64,000 nt of DNA from Thiosocius sp963753845 (GTDB lineage: Bacteria > Pseudomonadota > Gammaproteobacteria > Chromatiales > Chromatiaceae): positions 1 through 64,000 of the forward strand of contig CAVWEI010000010.1 of assembly GCA_963753845.1 (NCBI GenBank). Direction: 5' to 3'. A program made the position numbers and the translations under genes. Positions 19,035 through 28,049 of this stretch are shown piece after piece. The notes under the pieces were generated by a model that was given only the letters and a program-made list of their open reading frames with translations, made no database searches and was not told where the DNA came from. Each line of letters starts with the position of its first letter. Position 1 is the stretch's first letter.

Positions 19035-19667
19035 CCTGTGGGTCCCGAAAAAGGGAGCATATTGATTCTATTGCATATTCTCGGGTGATGGCCGATCCTG
19101 CGATGAATGATCCGGTTGATTCAATTCGTTCTGATTTTGGTGACGACGTCTGCCCGATCGCGGTTGTCGTTGCAGGCGGAGAACGCGGCGCTGCGGCACC
19201 AGTTGGCCGTGTACCGGAAGTCTCGGGGCAAAGGCCCCGTATCCGCCCGGCAGATCTCCTGCTCTGGTCTGTCATGTCGAGGCTGTGGTCCGGGTGGCGT
19301 GCCGTGCTGTTCTTTGTCCAGCCCAGGACCGTAACCACTTGGCAGAAAAAGCGATTCCGCGACTATTGGCGCGCGCTCAGTCAGTCGAATAAGCCAGGCC
19401 GGCCTCGGATTTCGCCAGAACTCAAAAAGCTCATTAGGCGGATGTGGGAAGCCAATCCGACGTGGGGTTCGCCAAAGATCGTCGCTGAACTCGCAATGCT
19501 TGGAATCAACGTTGCCAAGTCAACAGTAGAAAAGTATCAGCCCAAGCGAGCCGGGCCTTCGTCGCCTACGTGGAGAACATTCCTAGATCAGCATGTTCGA
19601 GATCTTGTATCGATCGACTTTTTCATCATCCCGACTGCGACTTTTCGGGTGTTGTTCGTCTTCATCG
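19035..19667 (+). mobile_element. rve-type IS remnant, copy 1 (left part), cut by the IS6 element
   Basis: The left end starts with CCTGTGGGTCCCGAAAAAGG, shared with the full copy at 22479, and the two sequences stay nearly identical. The transposase is read in several frames: LRLQAENAALRHQLAVYR-like text, then QPRTVTTWQKKRFRDYWRAL, then DLVSIDFFIIPTATFRVLF with the first catalytic Asp. It breaks off at 19667, exactly where the IS6 element begins. It is an integrase-core (IS481/IS3-like) transposase. Confidence 0.8.
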
Positions 19668-20473
19668 GATTCTGTCGCAAAAGCGGCGACCGGACTCATC
19701 TGATAGTGTGAAGCCGAATACAAGCCTTGCCGGAAAGCCCATGATCAGCTTCAAAGGACGGCATTTCCAAAAGGAGATGATCCTTCAGAGTGTCCGATGG
19801 TATCTGGCTTATGCGCTGAGCTATCGTGATATCGAGGAGATCATGGCGGAGCGCGGCTTTGCAATCGATCACAGCAACATTCAGCGATGGGTCGTCCATT
19901 TCTCGCCGCAACTTGAAAAGTCGTTCCACCAAAGGAAGAAGCGGCCTGGGAAGCGATGGCGCCTCGACGAAACCTATATCAAAGTCAAAGGCCAGTGGAA
20001 GTACTTTTATCGGGCCGTCGACAAGCAAGGCAATACCATCGACTTCTTACTCACGGCCAAGCGCGATAAGAAAGCCGCACTGCGATTTCTGAGCAAATCC
20101 GTTGATCGAAATGGTAAACCCGGGCTCATCAATATCGACAAAAGTGGTGCCAACAAGGCCGCCATCAAGACCTACAATGAAGATCACGATAGACGCATCA
20201 AGATTCGCCAGTGCAAATACCTCAACAACATCATCGAACAGGATCATCGGTGCGTCAAACGGCGAGTTCGAGCGATGCTGGGGTTCAAGAACTTCCACGC
20301 GGCGCAGAAGACGCTCGCCGGAATTGAACTGATCCACACGCTGAAGAAGGGACAGATGCGAAAGACCCTTGGGATATCGGTGTCACCTGCAGAACAGTTC
20401 TATGCATTGGCTGCGTAACCGACGAGAGTCGTCGGTGTCCAGCTGGGATCCCCGCAGTGTTTGCGACAGAACC
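19668..20473 (+). mobile_element. IS6-family insertion sequence, about 806 bp
   Basis: Terminal inverted repeats are GATTCTGTCGCAAA (19668-19681) and its near-complement TTTGCGACAGAACC (20460-20473), one mismatch. The length and the TGTCGCAAA-type ends are typical of IS6. It encloses an intact transposase. The flanking octamers (cttcatcg and gattgaga) do not match, so no target duplication is left, as is common after IS6 replicative recombination. It joins remnant copy 1 of the rve IS to a fragment of another IS. Confidence 0.88.
19741..20418 (+). CDS. IS6-family transposase
   Basis: A 225-aa DDE transposase, full length for the family. It starts MISFKGRHFQKEMILQSVRW, with the family-typical YALSYRDIEEIMAERGF and IQRWV helix-turn-helix segment. 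The catalytic residues are visible in RLDETYIKVKG (Asp), LINIDKSGANK (Asp) and IIEQDHRCVKRR (Glu). There are no stops or frameshifts, so it is likely functional and could mobilise the related end fragments elsewhere in the window (47926). Confidence 0.92.
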   Translation: MISFKGRHFQKEMILQSVRWYLAYALSYRDIEEIMAERGFAIDHSNIQRWVVHFSPQLEKSFHQRKKRPGKRWRLDETYIKVKGQWKYFYRAVDKQGNTIDFLLTAKRDKKAALRFLSKSVDRNGKPGLINIDKSGANKAAIKTYNEDHDRRIKIRQCKYLNNIIEQDHRCVKRRVRAMLGFKNFHAAQKTLAGIELIHTLKKGQMRKTLGISVSPAEQFYALAA

Positions 20474-20766
20474 GGATTGAGAAACAATGACCAGAAGCCA
20501 AACAGGAATCGATCGAATGACGAGAGATTGGGCGCTCTTCGCCGGGAGCGATTGATGACCAAGAGTTGCTGTTTCATGAGCAGGCTGTCGGCGATGATTG
20601 CCTTCGCGCCACCCGGTCCGAGGAGCTTGGCGATTGTTGCCAGTAGATGGAGGAGGAGTGTCAGCAGATCCTTCATGGCAGGGAAGGGTAGGGATGCTTG
20701 CGTCCAGGAACAAGACTGTTTAAGTGATCGATTTCGGGTGACAATTACCAATTCGCCACCCACAGC
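20474..20766 (-). mobile_element. 5'-end fragment of the IS also found at 37591, 44422 and 51621
   Basis: The segment matches the right-hand 250 bases of the copies ending at 38747 and 52448, including the reversed reading MKDLLTLLLHLLATIAKLLG and GGAKAIIADSLLMKQQL and a degenerate end AATTCGCCACCCACAG. The catalytic part is missing. It abuts the IS6 right end, so IS6 activity probably deleted the rest. Confidence 0.75.
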
Positions 20767-20783
20767 ATGCCTGTTTACGCATT

Positions 20784-22340
20784 TTATGTTTCTGGCACGC
20801 CGGGTGCGTCTTTTCCTTCCATATTGTTGCGCACCAGCTGCGCAAGAAACTCCGCAAAAGGCTCAATATTCTGGTCGACACTGGCGGACTCCAGCGCCGC
20901 CATATAGTCATTGCGGCGTTCCACTGGGATGATCGTCCATGGATAGCCGCCAGATGCCAGCATCAGGTTCATCAAGAACCGGCCAATGCGCCCGTTGCCA
21001 TCCATGTAAGGGTGGATGTACACGAAGAAGAAATGCCCCAGGACAACGCGAACCGCCGGATGGTCTTCGTCTTTCAGGAGGTCGAAGAAAGCGGGTATCA
21101 AATCTCTGACGGCGTCGGCGCTCGGCGGAACATGCATCGAGCGCCGGATATAGACCGGTATGTTGCGGTATCCGGCAAGATCACCGGGTTTGAGAAGGCC
21201 AGCCGTTACGCTTGGCGCAAACATCTCCCGGTACCATTGACCGTGATCATCGTTGGCGACTTCACCAGGGGCGGCGCCATCCAGCACTTGCTGGATACTG
21301 CTTTTTACAGCCTGGAACGCTTGCCAGTAGCCGCGTGCTGCAAGAGCGTCTCGCCGCTGGCGGTCTTCTTCCCGTACATCAGGATTCCACGTGCCTTGCC
21401 GGACACGCTCAATCAAGGGGCCGCTGACGAGGTAACCTTCGATCGACAGGGAATGATAGGCATCGGCCTTGTACGCATCTTCGATCCGCTTCAAGAAGGC
21501 TTTCTTACCCCGTGGAAGCCCCGGCGGCTCCGGGAAAGCTTCAATGACGACGCCACGCGTTTGTTGCCACATCAGACGGATGCGTGCGACATGTGGGGAG
21601 TGCTCTCGCGCCTCGAGCGCGGCAGGTGCGGCACCTTCGAACGGATTGGTTTCGCGGACCTTGTAACCCGCTGCCTTCATCGTATTGACAATATCATCCG
21701 CCAGGCGGATTCGGCCAATATCCCGTAGGCCCCCGGCGAGCCGCCCGGCAATAACGCTGTGTCCGCCGTTAAGAAGCTTTTCCAGGACCCCAGAGACATC
21801 GCGTAGCATGGCGAGCGCCGCTCGTGCATCCGTGGGATGCTGCTCGAAAAACGCCGGGCCTGCTTCGATCAGGGCGGCGGGCAGTGCGAACAGACGTAGC
21901 CCCTCCAACTCACCGGCGTCACCGACTTTCGGCAAGCTGGCCTTCACGTCTAGGATTGACGTGCCGTGCGGCAGTTCCATGATGTGATTGCGCCCTTTGC
22001 GCGCTCTGACCAGGAGTTGGCGCGGAACTGTCCGGTTCTCGATATGCAGCATCAGCGACTGTTCCGGCGAAAGGCTCCATTCCTTCCCGAAACGGCTTTC
22101 CAAGTAATCCCCGCAAAAGGACCAGAAAGACGTGTACCAGGCTGTGCTTTCTCCTGCGGTTTCTTCCGGGTGGGCAGGGATGTACCACCCCTTCATGACT
22201 TCCTGCAAAAACCCGTTTTGAACCAGACGCTCCCGGTGGGTCCGCGACAGGTCTCGCGAGCGGATTGCCACGGTTCCCTGATTTTGCAGCTCGTATAGAA
22301 TTTCCAGGGAATCGGCGAGCTTTTTCTGGGGGCTAGGCAT
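20784..22340 (-). CDS. Fic-domain protein (AMPylase family) with N-terminal winged-helix module
   Basis: A 518-aa protein on the - strand. The Fic motif is HPYMDGNGRIGRFLMN beginning at His443, which fits HPFx(D/E)GNGRxxR except for Phe to Tyr. An inhibitory motif (S/T)xxxE(G/N) appears as SLSIEG at 297-302, N-terminal to the Fic core, as in class II Fic proteins. Such enzymes transfer AMP or a related group to target hydroxyls. Residues 1-60 (LEILYELQNQGTVAIRSRDL, then GFLQEVMKGWYIPA) resemble the AbiEi-type winged helix of antitoxins that repress their own operon. It is a single gene, intact, between two copies of the same IS. Confidence 0.88.
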   Translation of the reverse strand: MPSPQKKLADSLEILYELQNQGTVAIRSRDLSRTHRERLVQNGFLQEVMKGWYIPAHPEETAGESTAWYTSFWSFCGDYLESRFGKEWSLSPEQSLMLHIENRTVPRQLLVRARKGRNHIMELPHGTSILDVKASLPKVGDAGELEGLRLFALPAALIEAGPAFFEQHPTDARAALAMLRDVSGVLEKLLNGGHSVIAGRLAGGLRDIGRIRLADDIVNTMKAAGYKVRETNPFEGAAPAALEAREHSPHVARIRLMWQQTRGVVIEAFPEPPGLPRGKKAFLKRIEDAYKADAYHSLSIEGYLVSGPLIERVRQGTWNPDVREEDRQRRDALAARGYWQAFQAVKSSIQQVLDGAAPGEVANDDHGQWYREMFAPSVTAGLLKPGDLAGYRNIPVYIRRSMHVPPSADAVRDLIPAFFDLLKDEDHPAVRVVLGHFFFVYIHPYMDGNGRIGRFLMNLMLASGGYPWTIIPVERRNDYMAALESASVDQNIEPFAEFLAQLVRNNMEGKDAPGVPET

Positions 22341-22358
22341 CGCTGAGGTTTATCCTTT

Positions 22359-22439
22359 TCGCTTATTGTGCTGTACGAAAATTCGCTTATTAAGTATTAT
22401 CATTACTCGCTTATTGTGTCGAGCGAAATTTCGCTTATT
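22359..22439 (-). promoter_or_regulatory. Four direct repeats TCGCTTATT at exact 24-bp period upstream of fic
   Basis: TCGCTTATT occurs at 22359, 22383, 22407 and 22431, each exactly 24 bases apart, between the Fic start codon (22340) and the neighbouring IS. Two copies are preceded by a palindrome (CGAAAATTCG at 22376-22385 and CGAAATTTCG at 22424-22433). The region is far more AT-rich than its surroundings. It is well placed for autoregulation by the N-terminal winged helix of the Fic protein; that link is inference. Confidence 0.7.
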
Positions 22440-22478
22440 GCGCATATCATTGGAGGTGCCCGTGTTAAAGGCATCGAA

Positions 22479-23563
22479 CCTGTGGGTCCCGAAAAAGGGA
22501 GCATATTGATTCTATTAGATATTCTCTGGTGATGGCCGATCCTGTGATGCACGATCCGGTTGATTCAATTCGTTCTGATTTTGGTGACGACGTCTGCCCG
22601 ATCGCGGTTGTCTTTGCAGGCGGAGAACGCGGCGCTGCGGTACCAGTTGGCCGTGTGCCGGAAGTCGGGGCAAAGGCCCCGTATCCGCCCGGCAGATCGC
22701 CTGCTCTGCTCTGGTCTGTCATGTCGAGGCTGCGGTCCGGGTGGCGTGCCGTGCTGTTCTTTGTCCAGCCCAGGACCGTAACGACCTGGCAGAAAAAGCG
22801 ATTCCGCGACTATTGGCGCGCGCTCAGCCAGTCGAATAAGCCAGGCCGGCCTCGGATTTGGCCAGAACTCAGAAAGCTCATTGGGCGGATGTGGGAAGCC
22901 AATCCGACGTGGGGTTCGCCAAAGATCGTCGCTGAACTCGCAATGCTTGGAATCAACATTGCCAAGTCAACAGTAGAAAAGTGTCAGCCCAAGCGAGCCG
23001 GACCTTCTCGCCTACGTGGAGAACATTCCTAGATCAGCATGTTCGAGATCTGGTATCGATGTTCGTCTTCATCGCGCTTGCCCACGACCGACGGCGAATT
23101 GTTCACTTCGACGTGACGGAACATCCTACAGCACATTGGACAGCGCAACAGATCGTCGAAGCGTTCCCGTTTGATACTGCTCCGAGTAATCTGATTCGAG
23201 ACGGTGATGCCATATAAGGTGAGCGCGTTACGCGGAGGCTTGAAAGTCTGGGCATTGACGCGGTCGTCACGGCACCCGCGTCGCCATGGCAAAATGCCTA
23301 TGCGGAAAGAGTGATCGGGACGTTACGCCGAGGACTTTTCGACCACGTCATTGTGCCCAACGAGCGGCATCTCAAGAGACTCATGTGGTCGTATCTCGAT
23401 TACTACCATCCTTGGCGAACACACCTATCCTTGAATAGCGACGCGCCGGACGGTCGTCCCTTACGAGCAGCGGAACCCCGTAATGTGGTTGAATTCCCAG
23501 CCGTCCAAGCCCTTCACCATGTCTATCTTCCGAAGGCTGCATGAATATTCGGGATCCACAAGG
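22479..23563 (+). mobile_element. rve-type IS, copy 2, both ends present, about 1085 bp
   Basis: The left end CCTGTGGGTCCCGAA (22479-22493) and right end TTCGGGATCCACAAG (23549-23563) form an imperfect inverted repeat. Inside lies a broken integrase-core transposase. The first 500 bases are nearly identical to copy 1 at 19035. The two copies lie in direct orientation around the Fic gene and the IS6 element. Confidence 0.82.
22560..23544 (+). pseudogene. Integrase-core transposase, decayed
   Basis: The reading runs through at least three frames: SRLSLQAENAALRYQLAV (22600s), QPRTVTTWQKKRFRDYWRAL to AKSTVEK (22770-22985), FSPTWRTFLDQHVRDLVS (about 23010-23060), then HDRRRIVHFDVTEHPTAHWT and, after a stop at 23215, RVIGTLRRGLFDHV through YLPKAA. 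About 14 codons after DLVS, including the first catalytic Asp that copy 1 keeps (SIDFF), are deleted. It is inactive in cis. Confidence 0.8.
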
Positions 23564-23686
23564 AACGGTCATTCCCGACCCCCGGGGAATCAACGGTCAG
23601 AAGGTCCAGCATGCATGGGTCGGCCAACTGGCGCTTTCGGCCATAACCGGCCGTAGCGGTATCGTGCCCTCGACTATCAGCATTGT

Positions 23687-23848
23687 TTACAGTCCTGAGT
23701 CCGGGAGCGGGTCCCGGCCAATGCCGGCCACTCTCCTGGCCGGAAGCTCGTCAGCATTCGTCACGGCAATCTGCCAGGGATTGAGCTCATGGCCAGCCAT
23801 CGTGATTTCCCGACGGAGTTTTTGCTCTGACCCCGAACCCTCCTTCAT
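23687..23848 (-). CDS. Possible small protein, 53 aa
   Basis: An uninterrupted short frame from ATG 23848 to a TAA at 23687-23689, beginning MKEGSGSEQKLRREITMAGH and ending PDSGL. It has coding-like composition, but I see no domain, no good Shine-Dalgarno and no relative in the window. It lies between an IS end and a gene fragment, so it may be a remnant. Confidence 0.25.
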   Translation of the reverse strand: MKEGSGSEQKLRREITMAGHELNPWQIAVTNADELPARRVAGIGRDPLPDSGL

Positions 23849-23892
23849 CAGCACCTCGCCGGGATAGCCTTGGTCGGGTGAACATGTTTACG

Positions 23893-24103
23893 AATCACCG
23901 GCATCAACGATCTGTTTGCCGCTTCCATCGGCATGGCCTCCATCCCGTACCACTGGAAATTCACCTTCGACGCCGCCTTTTTCCCGACCGCCAACGAGTG
24001 CGAGCTGGCGCTGGTGTATGCGTTCGTGTTCCTTCTGATCGCTTGCCGCTGCGCGGGCATGGCCAGTGTCGACGGGAGGCGCGCGCCGGTCGCGCAAGAC
24101 TGA
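23893..24103 (+). pseudogene. C-terminal fragment resembling a DoxX-family membrane protein
   Basis: Reading from 23893 gives ITGINDLFAASIGMASIPYH, WKFTFDAAFFPTANECELAL and a hydrophobic helix VYAFVFLLIACRCAG before a stop near 24103. A helix followed by a Gly-rich, short C-terminus is the ending pattern of DoxX proteins. There is no start codon and no upstream helices, so it is a remnant left near the IS boundary. Confidence 0.45.
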
Positions 24104-24206
24104 AGAGGTCGGATATCCTCTTGACGCAACATCGTGGCCGCCCCCTTGGGGCCATGCTAGCCTGACTTCTCCAACGCAACGCTGCTTCAATGCCCACGAG
24201 GTCATC

Positions 24207-24719
24207 ATGAACCCTGTCGACGAGCCGGCTCTCGGGCCGACCAACGACCGATCGGATTCCCCCGGCGAGGCCTCGCTGCCCGAGCGCATCCGCGACCTGG
24301 TCGAGGGTGAACCCTGCGCGGTTCTGGCCACCCAGGGCGACACGCAACCGTACGGATCAGTGATCGCCCTGGCCGTCAGTGGCGACCTCACCCAGGCCGC
24401 GTTCTGCACCTCGCGCGCTACCCGCAAGTACAGCCTGCTCGAGCAATGCGACCGTGTAGCCCTTGTGATCGATGATCGCAGCAAGCACGGCGACGACATC
24501 CACCGCGTGTCGGCGGTCACGGCGACGGGTCGCGCTGCCGAACTCGCGCCAGGCCCCAATCGTGATCACTGGCAGGCCGAACTCCTCGCGCGCCACCCTT
24601 ACCTCGAGGAGTTCCTGGTCTCGCCGTCATGCGCGATCTTTCTGGTAGACATCGTCCGCTATCTCCACGTGGTTCGTTTCCAGGAGGTGTCCCCGTGGGT
24701 TCCGCGGGCCCGTGGGTGA
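24207..24719 (+). CDS. Pyridoxamine 5'-phosphate oxidase-like flavin-binding protein
   Basis: A 170-aa protein starting at ATG 24207. The split-barrel text is visible: RIRDLVEGEPCAVLATQGD, PYGSVIALAVSGDL, CTSRATRKYSLLEQCDRVAL and a C-terminal ARHPYLEEFLVSPSCAIFLV. Proteins of this kind bind FMN, F420 or heme and often reduce small molecules or act in stress; the exact substrate cannot be read. It stands alone with no operon partners. Confidence 0.75.
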   Translation: MNPVDEPALGPTNDRSDSPGEASLPERIRDLVEGEPCAVLATQGDTQPYGSVIALAVSGDLTQAAFCTSRATRKYSLLEQCDRVALVIDDRSKHGDDIHRVSAVTATGRAAELAPGPNRDHWQAELLARHPYLEEFLVSPSCAIFLVDIVRYLHVVRFQEVSPWVPRARG

Positions 24720-25180
24720 TCCCCCTGTCCGATAGCGCCAACGTCGGCGAGGAGCTTTCTTTGCTGGCAAGCATCGTCCGCTTCTGCGGATGACCTTGTC
24801 GCTCGCCGGATGATGCTCCACCGGCAGCAGTGGGTCGGACTCGGTCATCTGACCAAATCACTCGGTCATTCGCACGGGAACTTCGGCAACCGGCCAGAAG
24901 CTGCCAAACAGGCTGGATCAGTAAGGACAAAATGATCCGCAAATCTCTGCAGGGGGGGTACTGGCCCACTGCCTTGCCGGGAGTCGGCCCTCCCGACGCG
25001 GCCTATTCGACCAATGTGGATCAACTTATCGTCACGACCTGACGCTTCGGTACCGCCCACGGGCCAACACACCCTCGGCGGCTGATCTATCCTTGAGAAG
25101 GGAAGCGTATTCGCCGCTGCCGATGATTCCTTTCATCAACCTGCAGCCCGATAGTCACCAATTGACGGAAGGAGCGCACG
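24720..25180 (+). other. Intergenic region without a recognisable gene
   Basis: There is no frame with family-like text. A short frame at 24931-25041 (MIRKSLQGGYWPTALPG) could encode 36 aa but has no support. GGAAGGAGC at 25168-25176 is the ribosome-binding site for the DUF2934 gene. Confidence 0.5.
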
Positions 25181-25387
25181 ATGCAGACACTCACACCGCA
25201 TCCAGAGGGTATTCGAGAAAAGGCCGAGCATTTCGCTAGACAAAGCGATTCCGATGATCACCAGATCCAAGTCGCCGCCTACTTTAGGGCGGAGCACCGT
25301 GGTTTTGCACCCTGTCATGAACTCGATGACTGGCTCGAGGCGGAACGGGAGTTCAATAGACTCATTTCTTCTTACGGCGAGGACTGA
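25181..25387 (+). CDS. DUF2934 domain small protein
   Basis: A 68-aa protein after a strong GGAAGGAG site. It starts MQTLTPHPEGIREKAEHFAR and ends in the family signature DDWLEAEREFNRLIS, where the D-W-x-x-A-E-x-E block defines DUF2934. These small proteins are widespread in proteobacteria, function unknown. Full length for the family. Confidence 0.8.
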   Translation: MQTLTPHPEGIREKAEHFARQSDSDDHQIQVAAYFRAEHRGFAPCHELDDWLEAEREFNRLISSYGED

Positions 25388-25554
25388 CGCGCCGTACAAC
25401 AGCAGGACCGCCCCCGGAGGCGACCTCTTAGTCTCAATCCGGCCAGAAGCGGACAGACGCGAGGCTACTAAGCCTGCCAACTGGTATCGCCGGCGGCTGG
25501 TTGGCAAAGGCAAGTTCGGCTATGCGTCCGAGTAAGTCAGCCGAACAGCTTGAA

Positions 25555-26046
25555 TTACTCGTGCATCGACTTGAGTCGATTTCGTGAAATCCCAAGAACA
25601 AGTGCGGCATAGCCACCGAGAATACCCGTTAGCAATTGCTCAGGGAGCTGGAGCACTCCAGCTATAGCAGAATAGTAGGGATGCTCTGCGCCAAAGTTAG
25701 TTGGCCCTTTATCAGTTACCAAACTCAAGAGCTCCGCAACGCCGGAATTAAGGACGAAAATGAGGAATACTACAATTGAAAGTGTTATTAAAAAAAACAA
25801 AATTAGATCGTTCTCGATTCGGTATGCGAAATACATTTCGATGACTATAATCACAAAAAAGCCGAGCAATAATGGGTAAATTAGACCAACCAAAAAAAGG
25901 AGTAAAGATATTTCTATTGGACCAATCATTAGCAATATAAAACCAGCAAACAGCAAGTACCCTAGCCAACTGAAATACAGGTATGCTTTTCTTCTAGTAT
26001 CATCCGCGTTTTCTAGTCGATCTTCTGACATATTTTCGACCGCCAT
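25555..26046 (-). CDS. AT-rich four-helix membrane protein, unknown
   Basis: A 163-aa protein with four likely membrane spans (about residues 22-45, 46-70, 76-100 and 135-155) and polar ends (MSEDRLENADDTRRKAYLYF at the N-terminus, SRNRLKSMHE at the C-terminus). An alternative start at 26031 drops five residues. The gene is strikingly AT-rich against GC-rich neighbours, which points to recent acquisition. I cannot assign a family; small multi-span proteins of this type occur in defence and toxin modules, but nothing here proves that. Confidence 0.6.
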   Translation of the reverse strand: MAVENMSEDRLENADDTRRKAYLYFSWLGYLLFAGFILLMIGPIEISLLLFLVGLIYPLLLGFFVIIVIEMYFAYRIENDLILFFLITLSIVVFLIFVLNSGVAELLSLVTDKGPTNFGAEHPYYSAIAGVLQLPEQLLTGILGGYAALVLGISRNRLKSMHE

Positions 26047-26534
26047 CCATTTTCCACTGACAGTAGATTGGGCTAGATCTACCTATCTCCGCTCACAGCG
26101 GCATTATGGAGCAAAAGCCGCGCGAAAAGGCGGAAATTCTACAGCTAGTAATCACCGGCGGTTGGCTATTGATGGCTGCCGTTGAGCGGGTCGCTGGCGA
26201 ACTTCCGCTTAGGGTCGTCTCCGGCCGGCCTCCTCGACCCTGCCGAAACATGATCTCCCGCCTTGGCCACCTTGTCGGGGAACGTCCGGAGTGTGTTGAT
26301 TGCTGACTAGTGCCTGAGCATTGCGCTCAGACTTTCACTTCCATTACTCAGAAGTCAGTAAATAAGTCGACATGAAATGTCCTGTAGCACCTTCCAAGAC
26401 GAAGATGCCTTTTTCAATGAGTAGCCTTAAATCCTGACCCCTGAGTAAGTGCCTCGTCTCTTGTCGGCCATGAAGGGGCTTTTGGGACGTTCAAGTTAAT
26501 TCATGGTCACGCACCAATAGCAGACGCTCGACTG
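26047..26534 (+). other. Intergenic region, nothing recognised
   Basis: A mixture of AT-rich and GC-rich patches. The short frames (for example 26106-26306) have no family-like text. It probably includes junctions left by mobile elements. Confidence 0.4.
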
Positions 26535-26915
26535 AACTCTGACATCGAGACCTGCCCGATCTGTGTCGGAGCAGGGCGAATCATTGCCTGCATCGAAGGT
26601 CTCGACGTCATCGCCAAGATCCTCACTCACGTGGATGGAAAAGCGGCTGAGCCACAAGCCCCGAAGCGTCCGCCGCCCCAGCGGGCGCTGTTCGACCGAT
26701 TCGGATCACCTGATGAGCACGACTCTGCTTTGCGACGCGAGCGGCGCGGCAACGGTGGCGGCTGGCCTGGTTGCGGGCAAGTGCAGAAAAGTACGCCGGC
26801 GGACAGCTGGTTGGGCGTATTCAAACCCTGGAATGTCGCTGGGAGCTACTTCTCAGGTCAAATCGATGGCCGGCTAGGGGTACCCACGGACGCATGGGGG
26901 CGGCCGTCGTGCTAA
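26535..26915 (+). pseudogene. IS91-family transposase, C-terminal fragment
   Basis: The frame reads CPICVGAGRIIACIEGLDVI and AKILTHVDGKAAE, then PPPQRALFD. The CPxC, RIIAxIE and ILTHL segments are the usual ending of IS91-type transposases. There is no start and no catalytic part upstream. The matching N-terminal part lies downstream at 28050, in reversed order. Confidence 0.65.
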
Positions 26916-27018
26916 AAGACATTTTATCCTTCGTATACGCGTTCGACACTCGTAGTTCGCCGGCACCAAAATCCAAGGAGTAGATTCCGGCCCCAAGGGC
27001 ATGGCATTGGTTCGACGC

Positions 27019-27630
27019 TTACTCCGTGTCCGACTTGTGGTGTTCGGCTGCGACGGGGACATCTTCGCGCCTGATCATGCGGCAGACGGCCTCGAACACA
27101 TCTACCAGACGCAATATCCCGACAATGCGATCGTCCCTGGTGACCAGCAGGGACATAAAGTGTCCAGCAACCAACTGATGCATGGCCTTTTCAAGAGAAC
27201 TTCCCTCATCGATCAATTCTTTCTTGCGCGGCGCGTGTAGCAGATCCTGTACTTTCAGATGTGCAGTTTCATCGGCAATAGTATGTAAGCGGCTGCGCCA
27301 CAGGTGGGAAGATGCTGCAATCTCGTCGATAAACGCCTTGGCCGACCCAACTCTTGACGCCGCTTTCGACGCAGCGGCGCCACCTTTCGCTCGGTTGAAA
27401 CTCAACTCAAGGCAACCGACGATCGACCACATGGAGAGCTTGCCGATAACCTCGCCCTTTGGATCAAGCACGAGTACTGCACGATCACGATGTCTTTCCG
27501 GATCATCCTGAAACTCTCGCTGCTGTGCCTCTTTCAAGGCGAGAATGCCCTCGAGGATCGAAGCGCTCATAGGTATAGAGGCGTAATCTTCCACCGGTAC
27601 CATAAGATTTTTCAGCCTGTAATCACTCAT
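27019..27630 (-). CDS. Two-CBS-domain protein
   Basis: A 203-aa protein. The first CBS half includes LKNLMVPVEDYASIPMSASI and DRAVLVLDPKGEVIGKLSMW; the second includes VQDLLHAPRKKELIDEGSSL and MSLLVTRDDRIVGILRLVDV. CBS pairs usually sense adenosyl nucleotides. A helical insert of about 50 aa separates the halves. It stands alone, with no enzymatic domain fused, so it may regulate a partner elsewhere. ATG 27630 is followed by clean coding sequence. Confidence 0.8.
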   Translation of the reverse strand: MSDYRLKNLMVPVEDYASIPMSASILEGILALKEAQQREFQDDPERHRDRAVLVLDPKGEVIGKLSMWSIVGCLELSFNRAKGGAAASKAASRVGSAKAFIDEIAASSHLWRSRLHTIADETAHLKVQDLLHAPRKKELIDEGSSLEKAMHQLVAGHFMSLLVTRDDRIVGILRLVDVFEAVCRMIRREDVPVAAEHHKSDTE

Positions 27631-28049
27631 CGAAGCCTCTGCCCCATTACGTAGAACCTAACCTGCTTCGGCGCGTCCCGATTGAGCCGTGCCCCTGTCC
27701 GAGCCACTCCGCCGGCCTTCCCAGGTTGCCAAAGGCATGCGCCCCCCCAGATCAGGCGTGCGCTGAAGGTCGCATTAGCTCTCCGTAAGATTAGTCAATC
27801 GCTGCCACTTTTCATGAGATCTTTGCCATGAATGGCATCGATCTGTACAAGGAGTCGGTTGATTCGTCCTTGCGATTGATTCAGCTGTTCGAGGGGGCTG
27901 AGCCTCTTGCTCGCGCCCCGCGGCGGGGTCGGTGGAGCAACCTGCAGTTTCTGGGTTGAATTAGCTAGAGCCACCGCCTCAGCCTGGTAACCTATCCCGC
28001 AGGATGATTTCGCAAGAATGCGATGATGTTGCCTTCGCCGGCTGGCAGG
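27631..28049 (-). other. Region with only weak coding signs
   Basis: On the - strand a frame ending at 27795 reads LSPLEQLNQSQGRINRLLV and IHGKDLMKSGSD, which could be the C-terminal remnant of a gene. Upstream it runs antisense through the IS91 fragment, so no intact gene is supported. Confidence 0.3.

Noticed and set aside
19660..20481. 8-base target duplication around the IS6 element
   Set aside because: The flanking octamers differ (cttcatcg against gattgaga), so no duplication is present.
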